Assembly: GCA_047638695.1 (NCBI GenBank)
Contig: JBLINY010000002.1
Span: 42,143 to 106,142, forward strand
Direction of reading: 5' to 3'
Source of the DNA: JAHECQ01 sp047638695
Lineage (GTDB): Bacteria > Actinomycetota > Acidimicrobiia > Acidimicrobiales > SZUA-35
DNA: 64,000 bases
The notes beneath the pieces were generated by a model. That model was given only the letters and a program-made list of their open reading frames with translations, ran no database searches and was not told the DNA's origin. Made by a program: the position numbers and the translations under genes. This document shows positions 42,394 through 50,479 of the stretch, one piece after another; the stretch's first letter is position 1; the number at the start of each line of letters is the position of its first letter.

Positions 42394-42438
42394 CGCAGTA
42401 GTCCAATCAACGCAGTGTTCCAATCAACGCCGTGTTCC
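42380..42438 (-). repeat. 17-bp tandem repeat forming a stop-start relay between ruvC and ruvA
   Basis: Three 17-bp units (plus strand AGTGTTCCAATCAACGC; the middle copy has two changes) and an 8-base partial. The ruvC stop overlaps TTG (TTGA, 42427) opening Met-Ile-Gly-Thr-Leu-Arg-stop; its stop overlaps TTG (42410) opening Met-Ile-Gly-Leu-Leu-Arg-stop; that stop overlaps the TTG of ruvA (42393). The peptides copy the first six RuvA residues. Confidence 0.9.
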
Positions 42439-42942
42439 TGCTTGTTGCATTCGAGCGCTCATCCGGCCGGCAGGATCGTGAGCGATGTGACACAGCGCCA
42501 CGGCTGCGGCATCGGCCGCATCGGCAGGCGTGGGCATCGCGGTTAAACCCAAAAGGGTTTGGACCATTTGTTGCATCTGCAACTTGTCTGCTCTTCCGTC
42601 GCCTGCCACCGCTGCCTTGATCTGTGATGGCGAGTATTCAACCACCTCGAGGCCTCGCGACGCACCCTCGGCCATGGCCAAACCCGAAGCCTGGGCCACG
42701 CTGACGGCCGAGTGCAGATTGTTCTTGAAAAAGATTCGTTCGACGGCGAGAACCGTTGGATTGAAATCGTCAAACAGGCTGACGAGCTCATGTTGCAACT
42801 CGGCCAGCCGGAGTGCCGTTGGGCGCGCTTTGTCCGTAGTGATGACGCCCAGCGACCGGGCCCTGCCGCCCCCACGTGCTCCGGCCTCGACGACGGCATA
42901 ACCACAACGGGTGAGCCCAGGGTCAATTCCTAAAACGAACAC
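42424..42942 (-). CDS. ruvC: Crossover junction endodeoxyribonuclease RuvC
   Basis: 172-residue Holliday junction resolvase from GTG 42942 (MFVLGIDPGLTRCG). The four acidic active-site residues are in place: GIDPG, AVERIFFKNN, and the pair in ADAADAAAVALCH. A TAGCGT -10 box ends 7 nt before the GTG, so the ruvCAB transcript is probably leaderless. Upstream in-frame codons back to 43005 do not match the family. It is divergent from the ABC transporter genes. Confidence 0.95.
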   Translation of the reverse strand: MFVLGIDPGLTRCGYAVVEAGARGGGRARSLGVITTDKARPTALRLAELQHELVSLFDDFNPTVLAVERIFFKNNLHSAVSVAQASGLAMAEGASRGLEVVEYSPSQIKAAVAGDGRADKLQMQQMVQTLLGLTAMPTPADAADAAAVALCHIAHDPAGRMSARMQQAGTRR

Positions 42943-42949
42943 GTGTACG

Positions 42950-42955
42950 ACGCTA
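42950..42955 (-). promoter_or_regulatory. -10 element for a leaderless ruvC transcript
   Basis: Minus-strand TAGCGT with 7 nt (CGTACAC) to the ruvC GTG; no ribosome binding site is visible in between. It would drive the long ruvC-ruvA-ruvB-queA-tgt-yajC-secD-secF-apt-relA series. No LexA-like SOS box is apparent in the short upstream region. Confidence 0.6.
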
Positions 42956-43003
42956 GCGGTTCGTCGGCCCGAGGAGGTCGACCTCGAAGCTCCTTGATTG
43001 GGC

Positions 43004-44059
43004 ATGCCGGATGCCGACTACCCAGGGGTGGATCTATCTCAGCAACCGCCGCCGGAGCTCGTTATCAACGTCGCAGGCGTGAGCCGGTGGTTTGATGATG
43101 TCCAAGCCCTCACCCATCTGACCATCGAGGTCCCCAAGGGAAGCATCACGGTGCTGCTCGGACCCAACGGTGCGGGCAAGACCACGGCAATCAGGATGAT
43201 CACCGGCGCCCTCGAACCTGACGAGGGAGCGGTGTCGGTCTTTGGCCTCGATCCCGGTTCGAATGAGGGCGAAGAGGTGCGGCGTCGCTGTGGTGTCGTA
43301 TCGGCCAAACCATCGCTCTACGACCGCCTCAGCGGCTGGGACAATCTTCGCTATGCGGCCGAGCTCTACGGCCTGGGCCGGGGAACCGGAACCGACAACC
43401 GGATCCGGGAGGCCGCGGCTCAGTTCGGTATCGATGCCGCCCTCGACCATCAGGTAGGTGGCTATTCGACGGGCATGAAGACCCGCCTCGCCCTCTCTCG
43501 CTCGGTGCTGCACGAGCCCGACCTTCTGCTGTTGGACGAACCAACGTCGGGGCTCGACCCGGAATCGGCGGTGGCCGTCCTCGAACTGATTCGAGACATG
43601 ACAAGTCAGGGTCGCACCGTCCTGATGTGCACCCACCTGCTACTCGAGGCACAGGGCCTTGCCGACGAAGTGGTCATCATGCAGCACGGCACCAGCCTGG
43701 TGTGGGGCGACCCGGCCGAGCTCTCGAGCCGCTACTGGCCAAAGGCGATCGTTCGTCTAACGGCTGAAACCGGGGCAGACATGGACCGGCTGGCCGACCA
43801 CGCCGAGGTGTACAGCTACGACCGATCCGACCTTGTGGCCACCGTCGAGGTCGACGACCTTTCCGTCATTCCCGACTTGGTGAGCGAACTCGCAACTGCT
43901 GGCGCCCGGCTCACCAGCGTCGCCCCCTTCCACCCTTCACTCGAAGACCTCTACTTCGCTGTTCGCCGCGATCAAGGTTCGGCTGAGGACGAGATTCCAC
44001 CGCCACCGTCGTCGACGGGGCGCCCAACCCGATCACGATCTGCGGAGCTAGCCCAATGA
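43004..44059 (+). CDS. ABC transporter ATP-binding protein (ABC-2 exporter type)
   Basis: About 351 residues. Walker A is LLGPNGAGKTTAIRM, the signature is GYSTGMKTRLALSRS, Walker B is DLLLLDEPTSGLDPES, and the switch histidine is in MCTHLLLEAQGLADEV. A C-terminal extension of about 110 residues follows the nucleotide-binding domain, as in NatA/CcmA-like drug or lipid exporters. The ATG at 43004 is preferred; a TTG two codons earlier is possible. It overlaps the permease by 4 nt (ATGA). Substrate unknown. Confidence 0.87.
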   Translation: MPDADYPGVDLSQQPPPELVINVAGVSRWFDDVQALTHLTIEVPKGSITVLLGPNGAGKTTAIRMITGALEPDEGAVSVFGLDPGSNEGEEVRRRCGVVSAKPSLYDRLSGWDNLRYAAELYGLGRGTGTDNRIREAAAQFGIDAALDHQVGGYSTGMKTRLALSRSVLHEPDLLLLDEPTSGLDPESAVAVLELIRDMTSQGRTVLMCTHLLLEAQGLADEVVIMQHGTSLVWGDPAELSSRYWPKAIVRLTAETGADMDRLADHAEVYSYDRSDLVATVEVDDLSVIPDLVSELATAGARLTSVAPFHPSLEDLYFAVRRDQGSAEDEIPPPPSSTGRPTRSRSAELAQ

Positions 44060-44961
44060 CTATCTCTTTAACCACAGCACCGCCGATTTCGGGATCCGCA
44101 GCCAAACGACCGGCGCCATCGCGCTCCAAAGAGAAGCTGAACTGGGCTCGCATGTGGACGGTTGCTCGCACCGACCTGAAGCAGTTGGCGCAGGCCCGCG
44201 ACTTCTGGTTGCCGATGACGATCCTCGGCAGCTTCTTCTTCGTCATCATCCCCACGATCCTGTTGTTCACGATCACCAAGATCGGCAACGTCGAGGTCGT
44301 CAGCCAGATCAGCCAGGCCATCGAGGTGCTACCACCCACGGCCCAAGCCCAGATCCAGGGCAGCTCGCCTGAGGGTCGCACCGGCTACGCACTTGCCGTG
44401 TTCCTATTCGCCCCCGTGGCCGTCATCGTGCCGCTTACGATCTCGACTGCAGTCGGAGCATCGACCATCGTTGGTGAGCGGGAGCGAGGTACCGGCGAGT
44501 TCTTGGCTCACTCCCCCGCCTCAGCCCGAGAGATCTACATTGGCAAGCTGATCGCCAGCCTCATCCCCGGCTACCTCACGACCGCGGTGGGCTTCGGGGC
44601 TTACTCGTTGATCGTGAACCTCACCGTCGGACCCGAGGTTGGCGGCTGGTTCTTCCCCACCTTCCAGTGGTGGGTGATGATCTTGTGGGTTCTCCCACCA
44701 TTCTTGGCCATCTGCCTGTCGCTGGTACTGCGCCTTTCGGCCAAGGTGAAGTCAACGGCCGCGGCCCAGCAGGCCTCCGGCCTCGTCAGCTTGCCGCTGA
44801 TCATGATCGCCTACAGCCAGTCGACAGGGGTGCTGTTCGGCGCCGGCTATCTGCCATTTGTCTTGGGCGGCTTGGCCTGGATCGTCGCCCTGTTCAGCCT
44901 TCACCGCGGCGTTCGCTCAGTGACCAGGGGTCGCCTCCTCGGCGTCGCCAGCGGCACCTGA
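44056..44961 (+). CDS. ABC-2 type transporter permease
   Basis: 301 residues with about six membrane helices, beginning with a cytoplasmic tail and LPMTILGSFFFVIIPTILLF. The ABC-2 hallmark STIVGERERGTGEFLAHSPAS (shared by NatB-like permeases) lies between helices 2 and 3, and the last helix ends in a short basic tail. It pairs with the ATPase immediately upstream to form a probable exporter; the substrate cannot be inferred. Confidence 0.86.
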   Translation: MTISLTTAPPISGSAAKRPAPSRSKEKLNWARMWTVARTDLKQLAQARDFWLPMTILGSFFFVIIPTILLFTITKIGNVEVVSQISQAIEVLPPTAQAQIQGSSPEGRTGYALAVFLFAPVAVIVPLTISTAVGASTIVGERERGTGEFLAHSPASAREIYIGKLIASLIPGYLTTAVGFGAYSLIVNLTVGPEVGGWFFPTFQWWVMILWVLPPFLAICLSLVLRLSAKVKSTAAAQQASGLVSLPLIMIAYSQSTGVLFGAGYLPFVLGGLAWIVALFSLHRGVRSVTRGRLLGVASGT

Positions 44962-44993
44962 TCCTCCCCCCACACCCAAATTGCGAAGCTGAG

Positions 44994-45008
44994 GCACCGT
45001 GACGGTGC
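44994..45008. terminator. Hairpin between convergent permease and PhyH genes
   Basis: A 6-bp perfect stem (GCACCG with CGGTGC) around a 3-nt loop lies in the 48-bp gap between the two convergent genes, directly next to the PhyH stop codon. It could end transcripts from both sides; only two T residues follow on either strand, so support is modest. Confidence 0.4.
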
Positions 45009-45009
45009 T

Positions 45010-45804
45010 TCAGGACGACAAGAAGACGGGGAAGAGGGGGCCGCTGAGTCGATCGCCCGGCTCGAGGCCGTGACCTTGGGGGAGCGGCATCGTGTGTCTC
45101 TTCGGGGCGAACACAACATCGTCACCAACCCACCGGCTGGCCAGCGCCCGGCGCCTGACTGAGCTCGAACCGTTGCCCTGCGAACCGTGAACGACCAACG
45201 GATGGAAAGCCAGGACATCGCCCGGCTCCATCTCCCACTCCAAGAGATCGAAGGCATCCGGATCGGCATCGATATCCGGCATGTCTTCTAGCGCTGGATC
45301 GATCATGTGGCTGTTGTAGTCGGGAGTTACCGCCTTGTACCGGTTGGACCAGCGGTGGGAACCGCGCACGTAGCGCAGGCCGCTCGACTCGGTTGTGACC
45401 GGATCAACGGGGATCCAGAAACTCACGATCTTCTCGCCTGCGATAGGCCAAAACGTGAGGTCATGGTGCCACGGTGTTGACACGTCGGCGCCGGGCTCCT
45501 TGACGAACAGTTGGTCATACCAGTGAGCGACCGGCCCAGAGCCGAGAACTTCCCGGGCTAGATCCTGCATCGGTGAATCGAAGACGATCGCGCGGAATTC
45601 TTCGTTCCAGGTCCACATGAAGAAGTCCTGCAGAAAGCCCCGGTCCTTCATCGAGAGAATCAGGCTGGCGTCGCTGCCCTCGGCATCGGTCTGTTCGACG
45701 CCGACGGCGATGCGGTCGATCCAGTCATGCGAAAGCACCTGACGCAGGCAGACCACGCCGTCCTCGTGCAACTGAGCCAGGTCAGAATCGGTGATCGATG
45801 TCAC
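45010..45804 (-). CDS. Phytanoyl-CoA dioxygenase (PhyH) family Fe(II)/2-oxoglutarate oxygenase
   Basis: 264 residues from GTG 45804, which overlaps the preceding gene by 4 nt (GTGA). The double-stranded beta-helix iron ligands are visible: the HxD pair in STPWHHDLTFWP and the distal histidine in PLVVHGSQGN, with the 2-oxoglutarate arginine downstream in RRRALASRWV. GLRYVRGSHRW is typical of PhyH. It probably hydroxylates a small-molecule substrate, unknown here. It forms a two-gene unit with the thioredoxin-fused protein. Confidence 0.88.
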   Translation of the reverse strand: MTSITDSDLAQLHEDGVVCLRQVLSHDWIDRIAVGVEQTDAEGSDASLILSMKDRGFLQDFFMWTWNEEFRAIVFDSPMQDLAREVLGSGPVAHWYDQLFVKEPGADVSTPWHHDLTFWPIAGEKIVSFWIPVDPVTTESSGLRYVRGSHRWSNRYKAVTPDYNSHMIDPALEDMPDIDADPDAFDLLEWEMEPGDVLAFHPLVVHGSQGNGSSSVRRRALASRWVGDDVVFAPKRHTMPLPQGHGLEPGDRLSGPLFPVFLSS

Positions 45805-47231
45805 GGCCGAATCTCGGCCGTGATGGGCTCGCTGCCCATCCGCCCCCCAACCCACCCCTCAATGATGGCCGAGAATGCGCCGGCGTTTCCGCCAGCCCGC
45901 ACCACTAACGGGTGCCCTCGTCGGAACTTGCGGATTGCCTTTCCACTCTCGCCACCGCCGATACCGGCTCTGGCTATCGTCGGGTCGAGCATCAGGAGCG
46001 GGTCGAGCCCGTCGTGGAACTGCTGCTTGGTCCAACCCGCCTCAGCGAACACCCGCATGTGCTCGGGTGTCATCACCAACATGGCCTCGCTTGGCTGATG
46101 CGGGTGACCGGTGGCAATGAGGCGGCCCGCCAACGACGCCAGCAGATCCTCCGGCGTCCTCGACGTTTGATCGACCGCACCACTCGGACCGTGACCGGCG
46201 AACAACGTCACCGTCGATTGATCGGGAGCGAACCCACGCTCGACGGAAAGCGACGGCCAGCCGTCAGGTAGATTCTCCTCGTCCTCCCCAAAGCACCAGC
46301 CAACTTTGGACGGGGCACCCAGGGCCGAGCGATCGATACCGCCAACGCCTGGTTTACCATCGCCGATGTTGCGGACAACGAGCTGAAGGGCCCGGCCGAT
46401 GGTCGAGTTGGCACGGTTGCCCTGGCCAAGTGCATTCTTTCCCGTGTTCATCCCAATCTCGTTGCGGATCGGTCCGTTAACGATGACGATCGGACCCGAG
46501 AACCACAGGGTGCAGAGCAGCCCGTGCATATTGAACTGATCAGTACATGCCGACTCGACTGCCGCCAGGACCACCGGCAGGTACTCGGGTCGGCATCCCG
46601 CCATCACGGCGTTGATCGCCACCTGCTCGACCGTGGCCTCTACCAACGTCGGCGGAACGATGGCCACGACCTCATCAGGAGCTCGCGTTGTGCCTTCGAG
46701 CATGCGGGCCACCCGTTCCTCGGTTGGCGCCACGATGGGGAGGCCGTCGGACCAGCCTCGGTCGTACATGGCCTCAACTTCATCCTCGCTCGCAGAGAAT
46801 TCGACTCGGCGGCCTCGCAGCGTCGTCTCACCGAACCGAACGGCCAACTCGTCGACCCGGTCCGGGTCGACGGACATCGAACCACAGCCGGGCGCATAGC
46901 CGGCGATGTCAGGGCCCAAACCGTCCTCACCGGTAAAGGCCTCCCACTGCGACCGTTCCCATCCGACAATTCGGTCGGTCTCAATCCCATCAGCAACGCT
47001 GATAACGGTGGGTACCGTCTCGACGTCGTGGTGCCAAGAAACGGCTAGTTGAGTGTCATCGACAACCCCGTCGATCGCGGGAAAAGCCGGCTCGTCTTGG
47101 GTGTAGATCGTGACGGTCACGCCTCGAGCGACGAGGTCGGCCAGCACTGGCTCAATCGTCACACAGGTCGGACAGTCCTTCTTCACAATGACGTTCAGAC
47201 CTTCGGCCAACATCGGACTCTTCGTGCTCAT
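45801..47231 (-). CDS. Thioredoxin-fold domain fused to a large conserved domain of unknown function
   Basis: 476 residues. The first 85 or so form a glutaredoxin/thioredoxin-like domain (GLNVIVKKDCPTCVTIEPVL, with a CPTC redox pair and the cis-Pro in VETVPTVIS). The rest is one conserved unit with MYDRGWSDGLPIVAPTEERV, INAVMAGCRPEYLPVVLAAV, GPIVIVNGPIRNEIGMNTG and a Gly-rich end. I know this domain only as a conserved family of unknown function, sometimes near UGSC-type redox proteins. It is leaderless from ATG 47231, divergent from a thioesterase, and overlaps the PhyH gene. A redox-dependent role in degrading an unusual compound is possible but unproven. Confidence 0.7.
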   Translation of the reverse strand: MSTKSPMLAEGLNVIVKKDCPTCVTIEPVLADLVARGVTVTIYTQDEPAFPAIDGVVDDTQLAVSWHHDVETVPTVISVADGIETDRIVGWERSQWEAFTGEDGLGPDIAGYAPGCGSMSVDPDRVDELAVRFGETTLRGRRVEFSASEDEVEAMYDRGWSDGLPIVAPTEERVARMLEGTTRAPDEVVAIVPPTLVEATVEQVAINAVMAGCRPEYLPVVLAAVESACTDQFNMHGLLCTLWFSGPIVIVNGPIRNEIGMNTGKNALGQGNRANSTIGRALQLVVRNIGDGKPGVGGIDRSALGAPSKVGWCFGEDEENLPDGWPSLSVERGFAPDQSTVTLFAGHGPSGAVDQTSRTPEDLLASLAGRLIATGHPHQPSEAMLVMTPEHMRVFAEAGWTKQQFHDGLDPLLMLDPTIARAGIGGGESGKAIRKFRRGHPLVVRAGGNAGAFSAIIEGWVGGRMGSEPITAEIRP

Positions 47232-47238
47232 GAAGCCG

Positions 47239-47248
47239 ACGTTACTCT
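47239..47248. promoter_or_regulatory. Divergent promoter core with two -10 boxes sharing one TA
   Basis: Plus-strand ACGTTACTCT reads TACTCT towards the thioesterase (6 nt before its ATG at 47255) and TAACGT towards the thioredoxin-fusion gene (7 nt before its ATG at 47231). The hexamers share the central TA. Only 23 bp separate the two ATGs, leaving room for little beyond this core. Confidence 0.7.
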
Positions 47249-47254
47249 CTCGGG

Positions 47255-47761
47255 ATGCCTGATATTCCAGCCCCGTTCGTGGGTTTGACCACCGAGATCA
47301 AACCGGAGTGGATCGATTTCAACGGCCACTTCAACGCCGGGTACTACATGGTGGTGTTTGACGATGCCGTTACCGAGTGGATGAACTTCGTCGGACTGAC
47401 CAAGCCGCATCGAGCCGAACACGACGTCACTACCTTCTCGGTCGAGGGCCACATCACCTACGACCGAGAGCTGCCCGAAGGCGCACCTGTCGAAATACGC
47501 ACCCAACTCCTTGGATGGGATGCCAAGAAAATTCATTGCATCCACTTCATGCATCATCGTGACGAAGGCTGGCTGGCGGCGACCAACGAGCTCATGTCGT
47601 TGCACATCTCGAACGCCACCCGTCGGAGCGCACCAATGGCGCCCGAGGTACAGCAACGGCTGGCGGCTATTCAGGCGGCCCACGCCACGCTGCCGCTGCC
47701 GGCACAAGCTGGGCGGGTCATCAGTGTGTCGGCCCGTCGAGCCGATAACCAGAGCGGCTAG
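47255..47761 (+). CDS. Hotdog-fold acyl-CoA thioesterase
   Basis: 168 residues of the 4-hydroxybenzoyl-CoA thioesterase-like superfamily. The catalytic region is IDFNGHFNAGYYMVVFDDAV, where the D/N-G-H and following residues form the active loop, and FSVEGHITYDRELPEGAP is typical of the betainyl-CoA/4HBT-like branch. Substrate is unknown, but its divergent partner genes (thioredoxin fusion, PhyH) suggest a small catabolic module. Its TAG stop shares the tetramer CTAG with the stop of the convergent SnoaL-like gene. Confidence 0.85.
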   Translation: MPDIPAPFVGLTTEIKPEWIDFNGHFNAGYYMVVFDDAVTEWMNFVGLTKPHRAEHDVTTFSVEGHITYDRELPEGAPVEIRTQLLGWDAKKIHCIHFMHHRDEGWLAATNELMSLHISNATRRSAPMAPEVQQRLAAIQAAHATLPLPAQAGRVISVSARRADNQSG

Positions 47762-48189
47762 ACGGCTGGTCGGTCCACCAATGACTGAAGAAACTCGGGC
47801 AACGGTTCGCCCTTCTCGCCGATCGCCATCGTTGCCATCTCGACGTAGTCGCGCCACGCCGTAACCCGATTGTCGGCGTCGAACTCGAAGATGCCCATAT
47901 ATGGCGCCTGCACGTGGTGCCCGCTCGGGTTGACATAATCGTCAGTACCTTCGAGCAACACGGCATCGGCGTTCTCGGCCGCGCGCACGAGCTTCCAATC
48001 GAGCTGTTGTTGATGGGCTGAAAGCTTGGTGAGGAACCGAGCCATCCCATCGCGACCAGACACCGGCTTGGAACCCACGTGGTAGTGCCACAGCACGTCA
48101 TCGGCCATAAAGGCAACGACGCCATCGATGTCGTGGCGACTCCACGCTTCCATGACACCTTTGACGATCTCGACCCGTTCGCTACTCAT
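47758..48189 (-). CDS. SnoaL-like / NTF2-fold protein
   Basis: 143 residues from ATG 48189, overlapping the end of yebC by 8 nt. The cone-shaped NTF2 fold is indicated by VEIVKGVMEAWSRHDIDGVV, FMADDVLWHYHVGSKPVSGR, FLTKLSAHQQQLDWKLV and the C-terminal YMGIFEFDADNRVTAWRDY strand. Members bind or convert small hydrophobic molecules; there is no basis for a specific substrate. It is downstream of the pdxS-pdxT-yebC genes. Confidence 0.78.
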   Translation of the reverse strand: MSSERVEIVKGVMEAWSRHDIDGVVAFMADDVLWHYHVGSKPVSGRDGMARFLTKLSAHQQQLDWKLVRAAENADAVLLEGTDDYVNPSGHHVQAPYMGIFEFDADNRVTAWRDYVEMATMAIGEKGEPLPEFLQSLVDRPAV

Positions 48190-48943
48190 CATGATCTCCA
48201 GCGAGCTCGGCACCGACCTCATCGGGAATGTCGACATTCGAGTAGACGTCTTGGACATCCTCGTGATCGTCCAGAAGGTCGACCATTCGCAACACAGCCC
48301 CGGCGTCGGTCTTGTTGTCGATTGGAACCGAGTTGGTCGGCATCATGGTGCTATCGGATTCGAGCACCTCGATCCCCGCTTCCTCGATGGCGGCCCGCAG
48401 GCTCTGGATATCGGACGGGTCACAGATCACCTGCCAAAGCTCTTCGAGGTCCTGCAGGTCTTCTGCTCCGTTGTCGAGGCCGACCATCATGACGTCGTCT
48501 TCACTCGCCGACTTTGCGACATGCAGATAACCCTTGCGTTCGAACTGCCACGACACGGCTCCCGGCTCGGCCAGAGAACCACCGTTCTTCGACAGGAGGG
48601 AACGGATCTCGGAACCGGTGCGGTTGCGATTATCAGACAGGGTGTCGATCAACAGGGCGACACCGCTCGGTGCGTAGCCCTCGTAGGTGATCGACTCATA
48701 GTTGACACCTTCGAGTTCGCCGGTGCCGCGCAACACAGCCCGCTCGATGGTGTCGAGGGGAACCGAGTTGTCTCGGGCCTTCTGGAACATCGTTCGAAGG
48801 TTTGGATTGGAATCGGGGTCACCTCCACCACTGCGGGCGGCAACCTCGACCTGCTTAATGAGCTTGGCGAAGAGCTTGCCCCGCTTCGCGTCAGCAGCGC
48901 CCTTCTTGTGTTTGATTGTTGCCCACTTGGAGTGTCCGGACAT
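48182..48943 (-). CDS. yebC: YebC/PmpR family protein
   Basis: 253 residues. Begins with the invariant MSGHSKWATIKHKKGAADAK, then KARDNSVPLDTIERAV and ESITYEGYAPSGVALLID. Long regarded as a transcriptional regulator; members have more recently been linked to relief of ribosome stalling. It lies 42 nt after pdxT, and in many actinobacteria it directly precedes ruvC; here the accessory block at 43-48 kb separates them. Confidence 0.95.
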   Translation of the reverse strand: MSGHSKWATIKHKKGAADAKRGKLFAKLIKQVEVAARSGGGDPDSNPNLRTMFQKARDNSVPLDTIERAVLRGTGELEGVNYESITYEGYAPSGVALLIDTLSDNRNRTGSEIRSLLSKNGGSLAEPGAVSWQFERKGYLHVAKSASEDDVMMVGLDNGAEDLQDLEELWQVICDPSDIQSLRAAIEEAGIEVLESDSTMMPTNSVPIDNKTDAGAVLRMVDLLDDHEDVQDVYSNVDIPDEVGAELAGDHDE

Positions 48944-48985
48944 GGTTGGAGACTACTGCCTCGCTCCGGGTCGGGCGTCCTCCAG

Positions 48986-49588
48986 TCAGAGACCAGCGAC
49001 GAAGACCTGGTGCAACCGGTGGTCGTCGGTGAGCTCCGGATGAAACGCGGCCACCAACACCGCACCTTGCTTGCACAGGACGGGAACGCCCTCGACAGCA
49101 GCCAGGACCTCGACCCCATCGCCCACTGACTCGACCTTCGGAGCACGAATGAACACCGCGCGAAACGGAGACTCACCGATGGCGGGGATGGCCAGGTCGG
49201 CTTCGAACGAGTTAATCTGCCGGCCGTAGCCGTTGCGCCGGACGGCCATGTCGATCGCGCCGAATGATGCCTGATCGGAACGACCATCGAGTACCGCTGA
49301 GGCCAACAGGATCATGCCGGCACATGTCCCAAAGACGGGGAGGCCGGCATCGAGGAGATCTTGCACCATTGGTCGCAGGCCGCTGCTGTCCAGCAGCTTG
49401 CTGATAGTGCTCGACTCCCCGCCTGGGATCACGAGGGCATCGAGACCATCGAGATGTTTCGGCTGCCGGACTTCTCGTGTCGACGCTCCGCTGCGAGCGA
49501 GCGCCTCAATATGGCGAGCGAACGCTCCCTGGAGTGCCAGCACTCCGACGAGCGGACCCCCCTCGTCTGACGTGTTTTCGGGCGTCAC
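48986..49588 (-). CDS. pdxT: Pyridoxal 5'-phosphate synthase glutaminase subunit
   Basis: 200 residues from GTG 49588, overlapping pdxS by 4 nt (GTGA); a TTG one codon earlier is less likely. Class I glutaminase with VGVLALQGAFARHIEAL, the PGGESSTISKLL oxyanion region, nucleophile GTCAGMILLA and the His-Glu pair in AFHPELTDD. It supplies ammonia to PdxS in the cytosolic PLP synthase complex. Confidence 0.96.
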   Translation of the reverse strand: MTPENTSDEGGPLVGVLALQGAFARHIEALARSGASTREVRQPKHLDGLDALVIPGGESSTISKLLDSSGLRPMVQDLLDAGLPVFGTCAGMILLASAVLDGRSDQASFGAIDMAVRRNGYGRQINSFEADLAIPAIGESPFRAVFIRAPKVESVGDGVEVLAAVEGVPVLCKQGAVLVAAFHPELTDDHRLHQVFVAGL

Positions 49589-50466
49589 CAACCACGCTCG
49601 GCGAACCGGGTGTTCACCTCGTCCATGCCAATGCCGGTCATGGGTGTTCCAAGACCTCGACTCGCCTTGGCCAGGATCTCAGGATCGTTGAAGTTCGTGG
49701 TGGCTTCGACGATGGCCTTGGCCCGCGGACCAGGGTTCTCGCTCTTGAAGATGCCTGAACCAACGAAGACCGACTCGGCGCCGAGCTGCATGGCCAGGGC
49801 GGCATCGGCCGGGGTGGCCAAACCGCCAGCACAGAACAGTGGCACCTGCAGCTTGCCGGTCTCCGCTATCTCCTGGATGAGCGGTAGCGGGGCCTGCAGC
49901 CGCTTCGCCCACTCGAACAGCTCAGGCTCATCAGCTTGGGTGATCTTGCGAATATCACCGAGGATCGAGCGCAGGTGACGAACAGCCTCGACCACGTTGC
50001 CGGTGCCGGCCTCGCCCTTCGACCGAATCATGCATGCACCCTCGGAGATGCGACGCAGTGCCTCACCGAGATTGGTGGCGCCGCAGACGAAGGGGACATC
50101 GAAAGCGAACTTGTCGATGTGATGGGTCTCGTCGGCCGGGGTCAACACTTCGGACTCGTCGACATAGTCGACGCCGAGGGCCTGGAGGATTTGGGCCTCG
50201 ACAAAGTGCCCGATGCGAGCCTTGGCCATCACCGGGATGGTCGTCACGGCCTTGATGCCCTCGATCATCTCGGGGTCGCGCATTCGAGCGACCCCGCCAT
50301 CGACCCGGATATCAGCCGGCACACGCTCGAGGGCCATAACAGCCACTGCGCCAGCCTCCTCTGCGATCGTTGCTTGTTCGGGGGTGACCACGTCCATGAT
50401 CACGCCCCCCTTCAGCATCTCAGCCAGACCGCGCTTTACCCGTACCGTTCCGGTGTTCTCGCTCAT
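49585..50466 (-). CDS. pdxS: Pyridoxal 5'-phosphate synthase lyase subunit
   Basis: 293-residue TIM-barrel enzyme that builds PLP from ribose 5-phosphate, glyceraldehyde 3-phosphate and ammonia. VKRGLAEMLKGGVIMDVVTPEQ, RVPADIRVDGGVARM, the lysine-bearing PVMAKARIGHFVEAQIL and FAAGGLATPADAAL-like FCAGGLATPADA segment are diagnostic. A TAGAAT box ends 6 nt before the ATG, so the pdxST transcript is probably leaderless. Confidence 0.96.
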   Translation of the reverse strand: MSENTGTVRVKRGLAEMLKGGVIMDVVTPEQATIAEEAGAVAVMALERVPADIRVDGGVARMRDPEMIEGIKAVTTIPVMAKARIGHFVEAQILQALGVDYVDESEVLTPADETHHIDKFAFDVPFVCGATNLGEALRRISEGACMIRSKGEAGTGNVVEAVRHLRSILGDIRKITQADEPELFEWAKRLQAPLPLIQEIAETGKLQVPLFCAGGLATPADAALAMQLGAESVFVGSGIFKSENPGPRAKAIVEATTNFNDPEILAKASRGLGTPMTGIGMDEVNTRFAERGW

Positions 50467-50472
50467 GCGATC

Positions 50473-50478
50473 ATTCTA
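50473..50478 (-). promoter_or_regulatory. -10 element for a leaderless pdxS transcript
   Basis: Minus-strand TAGAAT, 6 nt (GATCGC) before the pdxS ATG, the exact spacing for transcription starting on the A of ATG. The proximal arm of a 10-bp inverted repeat ends one base upstream, which would place that arm over the spacer to -35. Confidence 0.65.
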
Positions 50479-50479
50479 G

